Origin: Flavobacterium hibernum
GTDB taxonomy: Bacteria; Bacteroidota; Bacteroidia; Flavobacteriales; Flavobacteriaceae
Direction: 5' to 3'
DNA: 64,000 nucleotides
Assembly: GCF_000832125.1 (NCBI RefSeq)
Contig: NZ_JPRK01000017.1
Span: forward strand, 62,001 to 126,000
The notes under the pieces were generated by a model. The model had not been told where the DNA came from. It did no database searches and saw only the letters and a program-made list of their open reading frames with translations. The translations under genes and the position numbers were made by a program. Below are positions 1 through 7,913 of this stretch, one piece after another. How positions within the stretch are numbered: the stretch's first letter is position 1; each line of letters opens with the position of its first letter.

Positions 1-1260
1 TTTTTCAGCTACATCAAAAATACCAGGAATTGCTGTTAATTCTGCAATTTTTACAATTACATCAGTTGCTTTCTGGATGCTTTCAGCGGGAACATATTCG
101 TATTTTCCGTGAAAATTATGTCCACCGGCAAAAATGTTTGGGCAAGGTAATCCCATGAATGATAATTGCGACCCGTCAGTTCCTCCGCGAATTGGTTTAA
201 TGATAGGTTTGATATTTAATTCTCTCATTGCTTTTTCGGCAATATCAACAATATGTTTTACCGGAAGCACTTTTTCTTTCATATTGTAATATTGATCTTT
301 TACTTCGGCAATTACGATATCTTCACCAAATTGTTTGGCAAATTTTTTATTGATCTTCTTAGCGATTTTACCAATTAAATCTTTTCGTTTTTCGAATTTT
401 AATTTGTTGTGATCACGAATAATCAATTCTAAAACAGTTTCTTCAATGCTTCCTGTTAAGTGATGAACATGGAAAAAACCTTCATAGCCTTTTGTTTCCT
501 GTGGAGTTTCACCTTTTGGGAGTTCATTGATAAAATCATTTGCAATCAATAACGAATTGATCATTTTCCCTTTGGCGTAACCAGGATGAACGCTTTTTCC
601 TTTAAAAGTTATTTTTGCTCCGGCCGCATTAAAATTTTCATATTCTAATTCACCAATTTGGCTTCCATCCATAGTATATGCCCATTGAGCACCAAATTTT
701 TCAACATCAAAATGATGAGCGCCACGACCAATTTCTTCATCAGGAGTAAAGCCAATTCTAATTTTTCCGTGTTTAATTTCAGGATGCTGAATTAAATATT
801 CCATTGCCGAAACAATTTCAGTAATTCCGGCTTTATCATCGGCTCCTAGCAAAGTAGTTCCGTCGGTAGTAATGATCGTTTGACCTTTATATTGTAGTAA
901 ATCTTTGAAATAACTTGGAGATAAAACAATGTTTTTTTCAGCGTTTAAAACAATATCTTTTCCGTCGTAATTCTCAATGATTTGTGGTTTTACATTAGCT
1001 CCACTAAAATCTGGCGAAGTATCAAAATGCGAAACAAAACCAATTGTTGGTACTTCATGTTCTACATTGCTAGGTAAAGTCGCCATGATGTAAGCTTTAT
1101 CATCTATAGTAACATCTTTTAAACCAATTGATTTTAATTCTTCAACTAGTTTGTTTGCAAGATTCCATTGTTTTTCAGTACTAGGCGTTGTTTGTGAATT
1201 TGGGTCTGATTCGGTATCAATAGTTACATAACTAATAAAACGATCTATGATATGTTGCAT
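1..1260 (-). CDS. pepT: Peptidase T (tripeptide aminopeptidase), 3' end cut by window edge
   Basis: Cytosolic zinc-dependent tripeptidase of the M20B family, which removes the N-terminal residue from tripeptides. I translated it by eye from the ATG at 1260: 420 codons are in the window and no stop is reached. PepT is usually about 405-420 residues, so only a few codons should be missing. Metal and catalytic blocks are visible: 'GFVSHFDTSPD' (His78, Asp80), 'LLGADDKAG' (bridging Asp near 141), 'FTPDEEIGRGA' (catalytic Glu pair 175-176) and 'IRGGTDGSQLS' near the C-terminus. No signal peptide. It is a single-gene unit, with a -7-like element just upstream at 1277-1284. Very sure of the family; PepT rather than another M20 peptidase is supported by the whole-length match to remembered sequences. 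Confidence 0.95.
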   Translation of the reverse strand, partial: MQHIIDRFISYVTIDTESDPNSQTTPSTEKQWNLANKLVEELKSIGLKDVTIDDKAYIMATLPSNVEHEVPTIGFVSHFDTSPDFSGANVKPQIIENYDGKDIVLNAEKNIVLSPSYFKDLLQYKGQTIITTDGTTLLGADDKAGITEIVSAMEYLIQHPEIKHGKIRIGFTPDEEIGRGAHHFDVEKFGAQWAYTMDGSQIGELEYENFNAAGAKITFKGKSVHPGYAKGKMINSLLIANDFINELPKGETPQETKGYEGFFHVHHLTGSIEETVLELIIRDHNKLKFEKRKDLIGKIAKKINKKFAKQFGEDIVIAEVKDQYYNMKEKVLPVKHIVDIAEKAMRELNIKPIIKPIRGGTDGSQLSFMGLPCPNIFAGGHNFHGKYEYVPAESIQKATDVIVKIAELTAIPGIFDVAEK

Positions 1261-1276
1261 TTTTTTAATTTTTTAG

Positions 1277-1284
1277 CAAATATA
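1277..1284 (-). promoter_or_regulatory. -7 promoter element of pepT
   Basis: On the minus strand this reads TATATTTG, an exact match to the Bacteroidota -7 consensus TAnnTTTG, 17 bp upstream of the pepT ATG. A TTG at 1300-1302 (minus) could be the -33 element, but the 15-bp spacer is short. Inferred from sequence only. Confidence 0.5.
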
Positions 1285-1324
1285 GGTAATTTTTTAAGTC
1301 AATATATTTGAGATTTATTCCCAT

Positions 1325-1357
1325 AAAAAAAGGACCCTATTTAGAATCCTTTTTTTT
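1325..1357 (-). terminator. Rho-independent terminator of the FGE-like gene
   Basis: The segment folds into a 12-bp stem with two G-U pairs (minus strand AAAAAGGATTCT / AGGGTCCTTTTT) and a short loop, followed on the minus strand by a T-run. It lies just downstream of the minus-strand gene ending at 1373 and before the pepT promoter. Confidence 0.7.
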
Positions 1358-1372
1358 AGTGTTATTTCTTAT

Positions 1373-2509
1373 TTAAATACTTTTTACACATCTAAAACCA
1401 AGATGATTGGCTGCAGAACGTACTTCACCTTTTCCTCTTGTTCCAACCATATAGCGCGTGCAGTATTGGTCTGTACATAAAAATGAACCCCCGCGATGAA
1501 CGCGTTTTATTTGAGATGGATCAGTTGGATCATTGTAAGCATCGGGGCCTTGTGGGTTTTTTGCAACTTTTCCGCTTTCGTTTAACGTTTTATAGTAATC
1601 TACACTATACCAGTCGTTAGTCCATTCCCATACGTTACCAGCTACATCATAAAGACCGTATGAGTTTGGTGCATATTGTTTTACAGGAGCAATACCTTTA
1701 AAGCCATCTTCGCCTGTGTCTCCGTCTTTAATTGGAAAATGTCCTTGGTAGATATTGGCTTGAAATTTTCCTTTTGGTTTTAAAACATTTCCCCAAGCAT
1801 AAATTTCTCCAGTTTTTCCACCTCTGGCGGCGAACTCCCATTCAGCCTCTGTTGGAAGTCTTTTTCCTGCCCATTTTGCATAAGCTTCCGCATCTTCATA
1901 AGCAATATGTACAACAGGGTATTTTTCTTTTCCTTTTATAGAGCTTTGTGGGCCTAGAGGATGTTTCCAGTCAGTTTGAGGAATATAATTCCACCATTGC
2001 AAAAAATTATTCAAGTTTACTGCGGATGGTGTTGGCGTAAAAATTACAGATCCCGCAATTAAATCTTCTTCTGCGGCTGTTGGAAACTCTTCTTTAGTAG
2101 GTTTTTGTTCTGCAACAGTAACATATCCGGTTGCATTAACAAATTTCGCATATTCCTCATTGGTAACTTCGGTTTCATCCATATAATAACCATCTACATA
2201 TACACGATGTATGGGAGCTGCATCTTTTGTTACACCTTTTAAACTGCATAAACTTTCGTCTTCGACATTGCTTCCCATAGAGAATTCGCCTCCCGGAATC
2301 CATACCATTCCTTGTGGTGCTTTGTTGGCAGGTTTTTTCTTGTTCTCAATTGTGGGCTTAAATGCCGATTCGGCTGTTGTATTTGCTGTTTCTGCACAAT
2401 CCATGGCTACCAAATTTTCTTTGGGATGAATAAGTTTGGTGTAGCCAAAAGCTATAGAGATGATTGAGATTGTCAGTATGGCAAAAATCCAGTAGGTTTT
2501 CTTTTTCAT
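1373..2509 (-). CDS. SUMF1/FGE-family protein, membrane-anchored or exported, with FGE cysteine pair
   Basis: Member of the formylglycine-generating enzyme (FGE-sulfatase) superfamily. Residues 1-25 form a hydrophobic signal peptide or anchor, so the domain should lie in the periplasm. The domain starts near 'GMVWIPGGEFSMGSN' (about 67-81) and continues through 'YYMDETEVTNEEYAKFV', 'PVVHIAYEDAEAYAKWAGKR', 'LPTEAEWEFAARGG', 'YDVAGNVWEWTND' and 'RGGSFLCTDQYC'. Cys345 and Cys350 match in spacing and context the copper-binding Cys336/Cys341 pair of human FGE, and 'ANHLGFRC' follows as in true FGEs. Many bacterial SUMF1-domain proteins lack this pair, so oxidase activity on a sulfatase Cys is plausible, but no Cys-type sulfatase gene lies in the window. 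The other possibility is a non-catalytic SUMF1 structural protein such as those of the gliding apparatus (GldJ/GldK). Confidence 0.85.
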   Translation of the reverse strand: MKKKTYWIFAILTISIISIAFGYTKLIHPKENLVAMDCAETANTTAESAFKPTIENKKKPANKAPQGMVWIPGGEFSMGSNVEDESLCSLKGVTKDAAPIHRVYVDGYYMDETEVTNEEYAKFVNATGYVTVAEQKPTKEEFPTAAEEDLIAGSVIFTPTPSAVNLNNFLQWWNYIPQTDWKHPLGPQSSIKGKEKYPVVHIAYEDAEAYAKWAGKRLPTEAEWEFAARGGKTGEIYAWGNVLKPKGKFQANIYQGHFPIKDGDTGEDGFKGIAPVKQYAPNSYGLYDVAGNVWEWTNDWYSVDYYKTLNESGKVAKNPQGPDAYNDPTDPSQIKRVHRGGSFLCTDQYCTRYMVGTRGKGEVRSAANHLGFRCVKSI

Positions 2510-2611
2510 TACAGTTATTTTTAATCTAATTGTGGTTGTTAATTAATTGAGGATAAAGTTATAAAATATATCTTTATTAATTTCTATTTATTTGATATGG
2601 TTACTATAGTT

Positions 2612-3562
2612 TTAATTGTCTTTCTCAACATTAACAACTTCATATTTGTCTTTTCCATCAACTTGTACAGGTTGATAGTATGTTTCTCCAAATTTTACAT
2701 ATTTAACATCTCCAATAGTAACTTCTTCTCCGCCTTCGGGCAATTTATCGACTAATGTTCCTGCTGTTGGTGCTACAACTTTATAGTTGCTTCCGTCTTT
2801 TTCATAATAGGTTCCTCCGTAGTAATAGTTATTAACCGTTCCGGTGTTTACGGTTTCGGCTCCGCTGGGAATATTATTTACGGTTCCTCCAACTGGAGCA
2901 GGCACGGCGGTATATCCTCCACTTGACGATGTGTACCAAACGCCTTGATCGTAATGATATTTTTCATTTTCGACGCTAACTACAATTGCGGTAACAGCTA
3001 GTGTTGCAACAAAAAATCCCCACGGATGCCAAACTGGTCCCCAATAAAATGGAGCGTAAGGACGAGGGTAATAAGGATGATAACAATTGTATCTATAACC
3101 TCCATAACGATATGGGGGACGAACATAGGGTCTTACTCCTGGTCTTACATAAGTATTACGATTGTTACGAACATGTACACTATTGTTCACGTTAATATTT
3201 ACGTTGTTTCTATTTCTATTAACCGTATTTCCACTAATATTGGTGTTTCTATTACCATTATTATTTCGATTTATAGTGTTTGAGTTTGCATTGTTGGGTC
3301 TTGTAGCTCTGGTTCCTGAACCGTTATTACCGGGTCTGGTTGTGTTTGCCGATTTTCTAATTCCAGAATTGTTATTTCCGGATCTATTTACAGCAGGTCT
3401 TGATTGCGTTGCTGGTCTTACTCTTTCTGCTCCGCCTGCGCCACCTCTATGAGCTCCACCGCCGCCACGACGTTGGGCTATACTATCAATTGAAATCAAA
3501 AAAAATGATCCCACTAAGCACATTAGTGCTGTTTTTCTAAGAGTTTTTTTTATGTTTTTCAT
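2612..3562 (-). CDS. DUF6515 family secreted protein
   Basis: Secreted protein of unknown function. I place the start at the ATG at 3562 (product about 316 residues), because it opens a good signal peptide (KK-rich N-terminus, hydrophobic 'LMCLVGSFFLISI', cleavage near 'SIAQ'). The in-frame ATG at 3616 would add 18 AT-rich residues in front of it. After the signal come a Gly/Arg-rich stretch, a long low-complexity Asn/Arg/Thr region, a Pro/Tyr/Arg-rich patch ('RPYVRPPYRYGGYRY'), one possible membrane segment ('GFFVATLAVTAIVVSV') and a C-terminal region with two repeats ('YYEKDGSNYKVVAPTAGTLV' and 'YVKFGETYYQPVQVDGKDKY') typical of DUF6515. It may be a cell-envelope protein; function unknown. 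Confidence 0.8.
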   Translation of the reverse strand: MKNIKKTLRKTALMCLVGSFFLISIDSIAQRRGGGGAHRGGAGGAERVRPATQSRPAVNRSGNNNSGIRKSANTTRPGNNGSGTRATRPNNANSNTINRNNNGNRNTNISGNTVNRNRNNVNINVNNSVHVRNNRNTYVRPGVRPYVRPPYRYGGYRYNCYHPYYPRPYAPFYWGPVWHPWGFFVATLAVTAIVVSVENEKYHYDQGVWYTSSSGGYTAVPAPVGGTVNNIPSGAETVNTGTVNNYYYGGTYYEKDGSNYKVVAPTAGTLVDKLPEGGEEVTIGDVKYVKFGETYYQPVQVDGKDKYEVVNVEKDN

Positions 3563-4050
3563 TTTCAGTGTTTTATGAGTATTAAAATTATAAAAAAAAA
3601 TAAGAATGTTAATCAAAAAATAGTGAAAATCATTTTATTGACGTTTTGATTAAGTGTTATTTAGTCAAGTTGAGAAGTGGGTTTTGTCATTGTTTAGTTT
3701 GTAAATAATTTGTTTGGAAAGCCGTTCGATTTGCTTAAAAAAAGTAAATGTGATAACATATTATAGGTCTTCTACATAGAAATTTTTCAATTGAGGAAGC
3801 TTAACAAATGTATAGTGGTTTTTGAAAAAATATTTATTATCACATTGGTAACTATTTGTTTAAAAGGTTTCTATGACCAAGTTAATATAATTAGATGAAT
3901 CATTTTGTTTTTCGAGTAAAAAAATAAGGAGTGTTTTTCTTTCAAATATTATAACATTAATATTGTAATCGAAACTGTTTTTTATAAATTTTAGACACTT
4001 TCAAGTATTATAATTAAATTTGCAACCGAAAACACACACACAACACTCAT
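3563..4050. other. Intergenic region between DUF6515 and pyrD
   Basis: Divergent intergenic region of about 490 bp, very AT-rich, with no convincing coding frame on either strand. It must hold promoters for both neighbours. A perfect 9-bp inverted repeat, ATGTGATAA (3748-3756) and TTATCACAT (3837-3845), is separated by 80 bp; I cannot assign a role. The pyrD -7 element is listed separately. Confidence 0.6.
4015..4022 (+). promoter_or_regulatory. -7 promoter element of pyrD
   Basis: TAAATTTG matches the Bacteroidota -7 consensus TAnnTTTG and lies 28 bp before the pyrD ATG. The -33 region (about 3989-3993, T-rich) has no clear TTTG. Confidence 0.55.
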
Positions 4051-5085
4051 ATGTATAAATTGATAATTCGCCCGCTACTTTTTTGTTTTGATCCAGAAGA
4101 AGTACATTACTTTACTTTTTCATTTGTTAAATTCATTTCAAAAATTCCAGGAGTTTCATCAATTATAAAATCAATTTACGAAGTAAAAGATACTCGTTTA
4201 GAGCGTGAAGTTTTCGGAATTAAGTTTAAAAACCCTGTTGGTCTTGCAGCAGGATTTGATAAAGATGCCAAATTATACAAAGAGCTTTCGGATTTTGGTT
4301 TTGGTTTTATCGAAATAGGAACTGTAACTCCAGTTGGTCAGGAAGGAAATCCTAAAAAACGTTTGTTTCGATTAAAAGAAGATCAGGCTATTATTAACCG
4401 AATGGGTTTTAATAATGGAGGGGTTTTGGAAGCCGTAGAACGTTTGAAAAAGAATTCGGGTGTTTTGATTGGTGGAAATATAGGAAAAAACAAAGTTACG
4501 CCTAATGAAAATGCTGTTGACGATTATATTATTTGCTTCGATGCTTTGTTCGATCATGTAGATTATTTTGTGGTAAACGTAAGTTCTCCAAATACACCAA
4601 ACTTAAGAGCTTTACAAGATAAAGAACCTTTGACGGCTTTATTGCAAACTTTGCAAAACAGAAATGTTGAAAAGCAAAAAACAAGTACTCAGAAAATAAA
4701 ACCAATTCTTCTAAAAATTGCTCCGGATCTTACAGACGAGCAATTGTTGGATATTATTGATATTGTAAAAACAACTCAAATTGCAGGTGTAATTGCTACC
4801 AATACAACTATTTCAAGAGATGGATTACAATCTGAAAATCAATCTGAAATGGGTGGATTGTCAGGAAAACCATTAACTAAACGTTCGACAGAAGTGATTC
4901 GTTTTCTATCGGAAAAAAGCAATAAAGCATTCCCAATTATTGGAGTGGGAGGTATACATTCTGCAGATGATGCAATCGAGAAATTAAAAGCAGGAGCGAG
5001 TTTAGTGCAATTGTATACTGGTTTTATTTATGAAGGTCCAGCTTTGATAAAAGCAATTAATAAGAAAGTTTTAGAGCAATTGTAA
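4051..5085 (+). CDS. pyrD: Dihydroorotate dehydrogenase (quinone), class 2
   Basis: Oxidises dihydroorotate to orotate in pyrimidine synthesis, passing electrons through FMN to the membrane quinone pool. At 344 residues it has the class 2 length, with the N-terminal amphipathic membrane-binding helices ('YKLIIRPLLFCFDPEEVHYF'). FMN-site blocks are visible: 'NPVGLAAGFDKDAKLYKEL', 'NRMGFNN' and 'NVSSPNTPNLR', in which Ser178 (first Ser) is the catalytic base of class 2 enzymes. Also seen are 'KIAPDLTD', 'ATNTTISRDGL' and the phosphate-binding 'IGVGGIHSADDAIEKLKAGA' followed by 'VQLYTGFIYEGP'. The last 15 bp overlap the convergent DUF3307 gene, and no terminator is visible between them. Confidence 0.97.
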   Translation: MYKLIIRPLLFCFDPEEVHYFTFSFVKFISKIPGVSSIIKSIYEVKDTRLEREVFGIKFKNPVGLAAGFDKDAKLYKELSDFGFGFIEIGTVTPVGQEGNPKKRLFRLKEDQAIINRMGFNNGGVLEAVERLKKNSGVLIGGNIGKNKVTPNENAVDDYIICFDALFDHVDYFVVNVSSPNTPNLRALQDKEPLTALLQTLQNRNVEKQKTSTQKIKPILLKIAPDLTDEQLLDIIDIVKTTQIAGVIATNTTISRDGLQSENQSEMGGLSGKPLTKRSTEVIRFLSEKSNKAFPIIGVGGIHSADDAIEKLKAGASLVQLYTGFIYEGPALIKAINKKVLEQL

Positions 5086-5784
5086 AAGCGCTTGCACGAT
5101 TAATCCTGTAATAATAGCAGTTCCAAAACTTATCAAAGTACCAATCAGGACATATTCAGTAAGTTTCCTGTCTTTGGCTTCTTTTAAGTCTCCAAATCTA
5201 AAAATAGATTTTGCGGCCAGCAAGAATCCAATTGCTTCAAAATGTCCAGTTAAGATAAAGCAAAATACAAATAATCGTTCTAATATACCAATGTAATTTC
5301 CTGCGCTAGCGAGTGAATTATCCTGATTGCTATTTTGACTTTCGGGATTCCAGATCGAAATAATGGTTTTAATAAAAATGGACGTTGGCTTAGTGATGAA
5401 TAAAATCCCGGTTATCAAAATCCAAAATTGATTGCCGAATCCATGAAAAGTTATTGGTTCGTTTTTGTAAATCAATACAACTCCAATTAATATCAAAATA
5501 TGAGCAATCTGGTCTACAATAAACCAAGTGCGTTTTGTTTTCTTGGTCTGAAAATTTAGTTTAATTAAATCGATAAAACCATGTGTAATGGCAATGAAAG
5601 TGGCGTAAGGTATAAACTGAATTTCTCCAACCAAAATTGTAGCCAAAACTCCATGAAGTATAATGTGAAGATATAAATAAATACTTTTATGTTTTTTAGC
5701 CTCTTTGTGAGAAACCCAAGAGTTAGGTTGCCATATAAAATCGCCTAATAAATGCGCTAAAAGTAGTTTTATAAATAAAATCAT
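5071..5784 (-). CDS. DUF3307 family integral membrane protein
   Basis: Polytopic membrane protein of 237 residues with about six or seven hydrophobic segments. The family hallmark opens the protein: 'LLLAHLLGDFIWQ' (His11, Asp15), followed by 'HIILHGVLA' and 'ITHGFIDLIKL'. The recurring His and Asp in membrane segments suggest a metal site, but the function is unknown. Its ATG overlaps the stop of the upstream SatD-like gene as ATGA (5781-5784), so the two are almost certainly co-translated; its 3' end overlaps convergent pyrD by 15 bp. The consistent pairing suggests it is the membrane partner or target of the SatD-like protein. That role is inference. Confidence 0.8.
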   Translation of the reverse strand: MILFIKLLLAHLLGDFIWQPNSWVSHKEAKKHKSIYLYLHIILHGVLATILVGEIQFIPYATFIAITHGFIDLIKLNFQTKKTKRTWFIVDQIAHILILIGVVLIYKNEPITFHGFGNQFWILITGILFITKPTSIFIKTIISIWNPESQNSNQDNSLASAGNYIGILERLFVFCFILTGHFEAIGFLLAAKSIFRFGDLKEAKDRKLTEYVLIGTLISFGTAIITGLIVQALLQLL

Positions 5785-6395
5785 GATACTTTGATTTGTT
5801 TTATTTGTGTTCTAAAATAACGGTCTAAATTCATTATCAAGTCAAATTGTGCTCGTTTTTGTCTTCGGCTCACTGCTGCCTGATTGATGCCAATTTTTTG
5901 CCCTAACTCTTCTTGAGATAAAGTTGGATTTTCTATTGCCATAGCTACAAACTCTGCAGGTTGTGCCAGCCAATTGTCCATAAAAGTCAAAGCAAGCTGA
6001 AGCATTAAATTTATTTTTTCGTCAAAAACAGCATCTCCCGTTCGTATTGCCAATGTTACTTTTAGTTTCTTTAAAGTTTCGAAGAGTTCGCCGGAATGAA
6101 TAAAAGCAGAACCATTGCTTTCGGATATTTTCTCCGCATTATACGTTTTGTCTCCAATACCAATGCTCATTCGCGCATCTAATTTTAAAGCCTTTAAACG
6201 TGCTTTTATTAGAATGGCAGACAAGAGCGCTTCTTCAGGGTTTTTAACTTCGATTTGAAACTCATCACCTCTGTAAATCTCCCATTGACTTGGTGTTTCG
6301 CCAAACGGAGACAAGATTTTTTTTAAATCTTCAACCCAATCTTTGGTTTTTTGCTGTCTTGACCCAATGATATCACCTGTAATTACGCTTGTCAT
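5781..6395 (-). CDS. SatD-like protein: nucleotidyl-cyclase-like domain plus C-terminal HTH
   Basis: Soluble protein of 204 residues, recognised as SatD-family. Residues 4-80 carry, in order, 'VITGDIIGS' (Asp8), 'YRGDEFQ' (Gly43-Asp44-Glu45-Phe46), a helix with 'PEEALLSAILIKARL' and 'ARMSIGIG' (75-81). That order and spacing resemble class III nucleotidyl cyclases and GGDEF domains (metal-binding Asp, GDEF-type turn, then a strand ending in SIGIG). The C-terminal third (about 159-185, 'LSQEELGQKIGINQAAVSRR') is a clear helix-turn-helix. The gene overlaps the DUF3307 gene by 4 nt (ATGA). Upstream lie three identical-type palindromes, so autoregulation by the HTH is likely. Whether the cyclase-like domain makes, binds or senses a nucleotide cannot be told. 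The cyclase comparison is my pattern reading, not a search result. Confidence 0.75.
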   Translation of the reverse strand: MTSVITGDIIGSRQQKTKDWVEDLKKILSPFGETPSQWEIYRGDEFQIEVKNPEEALLSAILIKARLKALKLDARMSIGIGDKTYNAEKISESNGSAFIHSGELFETLKKLKVTLAIRTGDAVFDEKINLMLQLALTFMDNWLAQPAEFVAMAIENPTLSQEELGQKIGINQAAVSRRQKRAQFDLIMNLDRYFRTQIKQIKVS

Positions 6396-6399
6396 AAAT

Positions 6400-6407
6400 C
6401 AAATATA
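6400..6407 (-). promoter_or_regulatory. -7 promoter element of the SatD/DUF3307 operon
   Basis: On the minus strand this reads TATATTTG (TAnnTTTG). It lies only 4 bp upstream of the ATG at 6395, so transcription would start at or very near the start codon and the mRNA may be leaderless or nearly so. A minus-strand TTTG at 6435-6438, inside the first palindrome, may serve as -33 but the spacer is long (27 bp). Confidence 0.4.
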
Positions 6408-6430
6408 ATTAAAAATAAATAAACTTTACT

Positions 6431-6504
6431 ATTACAAATATATGTAATATTTTTAATTATTACACTTTTATGTAATATTGTGTGTTATTACAATATTGTG
6501 TAAT
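6431..6504. promoter_or_regulatory. Three-copy palindromic operator array, ATTACA-N6-TGTAAT
   Basis: Three 18-bp perfect palindromes with arms ATTACA and TGTAAT and a 6-bp AT-rich centre lie at 6431-6448, 6459-6476 and 6487-6504. Their starts are exactly 28 bp apart, separated by 10-bp spacers. The array sits between the SatD-like gene (minus) and the HMG-CoA lyase gene (plus). Perfect arms with variable centres are what a dimeric HTH regulator recognises. The SatD-like HTH is the obvious candidate; a regulator of the lyase is the alternative. Confidence 0.75.
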
Positions 6505-6577
6505 GTATAATTAATAAAAATTATAGTTTTTATTTCTTTAAAAAAGAAACTAACTTAGCTTCATAAAAGAGTAAGCT

Positions 6578-7444
6578 TTGAGTAAAGAAATCAAGATTAT
6601 CGAATGTCCTCGTGATGCTATGCAAGGTATCAAAACTTTTATACCTACAAAAAACAAGGTTTCTTATATACAAGCTTTGCTTAGAGTGGGTTTTGATACC
6701 ATTGATTTTGGAAGTTTTGTATCTCCAAAAGCCATTCCGCAAATGCAAGACACAGCCGAGGTTTTGGCACAACTTGATTTATCGCAAACTTCAAGCAAAT
6801 TACTGGCTATAATTGCCAATACCCAAGGTGCAACATTAGCTGCAGAACATGAACCTATTCAGTATTTAGGATTTCCTTTTTCTATATCTGAAAATTTTCA
6901 GATGAGAAATACCCATAAAACTATTGCAGAATCTTTAATAACACTCGAAGAGATTCTTGAAATAGCCGATAAAAAAAATAAAGAAGTCGTAACCTATCTT
7001 TCAATGGGTTTCGGAAATCCGTATGGAGATCCCTGGAATGTTGAAATTGTTGGCGAATGGACAGAAAAGCTGGCAGGAATGGGCGTTAAAATCTTATCGC
7101 TTTCAGATACCGTTGGAAGTTCAACACCAGAAGTCATTACGTATCTTTTTTCTAATTTAATTCCAAAATATCCCGAAATAGAATTTGGAGCACATTTACA
7201 TACCACTCCAAATAGTTGGTTCGAAAAAATTGATGCAGCAGCAAAGGCCGGTTGTGCTCGTTTTGATGGAGCAATTCAGGGTTTTGGCGGGTGTCCAATG
7301 GCTACAGATAAACTAACTGGAAATATGCCGACAGAAAAATTAGTTTCTTATTTTACTGCCAATAAAAAAACAACAGGTTTAAATTCTCTAAGTTTTGAAA
7401 GTGCTTATAACGAGGCTTCAAAATTGTTTGGGAAATTTCATTAA
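6578..7444 (+). CDS. mvaB: Hydroxymethylglutaryl-CoA lyase
   Basis: HMG-CoA lyase, a cytosolic metal-dependent TIM-barrel enzyme that splits HMG-CoA into acetyl-CoA and acetoacetate, the last step of leucine breakdown. At 288 residues it has the usual length. The N-terminal active-site block 'IIECPRDAMQGIKTFIPT', the central 'LSLSDTVGSSTPEVI', the metal-ligand 'FGAHLHTTPNS' and the flexible catalytic-loop signature 'GFGGCPMATD' (Cys239) are all present. The start is a TTG at 6578: a stop lies two codons upstream, and the next ATG (residue 15) would cut into the active-site strand, so TTG is required. It is divergent from the SatD operon and shares the operator region. Confidence 0.9.
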   Translation: MSKEIKIIECPRDAMQGIKTFIPTKNKVSYIQALLRVGFDTIDFGSFVSPKAIPQMQDTAEVLAQLDLSQTSSKLLAIIANTQGATLAAEHEPIQYLGFPFSISENFQMRNTHKTIAESLITLEEILEIADKKNKEVVTYLSMGFGNPYGDPWNVEIVGEWTEKLAGMGVKILSLSDTVGSSTPEVITYLFSNLIPKYPEIEFGAHLHTTPNSWFEKIDAAAKAGCARFDGAIQGFGGCPMATDKLTGNMPTEKLVSYFTANKKTTGLNSLSFESAYNEASKLFGKFH

Positions 7445-7474
7445 AAGAAGAATTCAGAACAAATAATTAGACTA

Positions 7475-7804
7475 ATGAAAGATTTTGAAATTTGGATGGA
7501 ATTTGAGGCGGTAGAGCCAAGTTATTGGGATATAGAGAATGAGTTTTGTAATATCCAAGTTAGAATGAAAGATGGTAGAAAGTATGGAATCAATGTATGG
7601 ACTTATGATTTTCTAAAAACAGCAATAGAATATGATAAAAAAAATGGATATAAACTTGATGGTTTATATCAAATTCCACCTGACTTATTTGTAAAAGAAT
7701 TAACCAGAGATTGTATCGAAAAAGCAATTCAGGATTTATTAGATATAGATAATAATCTTGAAAGAGTGTTGAATTCGAGTATAGTTTCACAAACTGATAT
7801 TTAA
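7475..7804 (+). CDS. Hypothetical small soluble protein
   Basis: Acidic protein of 109 residues without signal peptide or membrane segment. It follows HMG-CoA lyase by 30 bp in the same direction. Visible features are an N-terminal 'FEIWMEFEAVEPSYWDIENEFCNI', a central 'DGRKYGINVWTYDFLKTAIEYDKK' and a helical C-terminus 'CIEKAIQDLLD'. The layout (small, acidic, two-layer alpha/beta look) resembles many orphan or immunity-like small proteins, but I do not recognise the family. Its base composition fits the neighbours and its frame is open throughout, so I treat it as a real gene. Confidence 0.65.
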   Translation: MKDFEIWMEFEAVEPSYWDIENEFCNIQVRMKDGRKYGINVWTYDFLKTAIEYDKKNGYKLDGLYQIPPDLFVKELTRDCIEKAIQDLLDIDNNLERVLNSSIVSQTDI

Positions 7805-7913
7805 CTTTAATAGTGTTAGATTAGCAAAGAATAAAAAGTTTATATTTACCATCAAAGCACATAATAAGTAATAAAAGAACAGCGTTGTTTATTATTTAGA
7901 TATAAAAGAAGCC

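Noticed and set aside
3162..3452. Long open frame antisense to the DUF6515 gene
   Set aside because: It is the mirror of a low-complexity Asn/Thr/Arg-rich coding region, which leaves the opposite strand open by composition.
6431..6504. The 28-bp spaced motif as a short CRISPR array
   Set aside because: Repeats are 18 bp palindromes with 10-bp AT-rich spacers and only three units; no cas genes. An operator array fits better.
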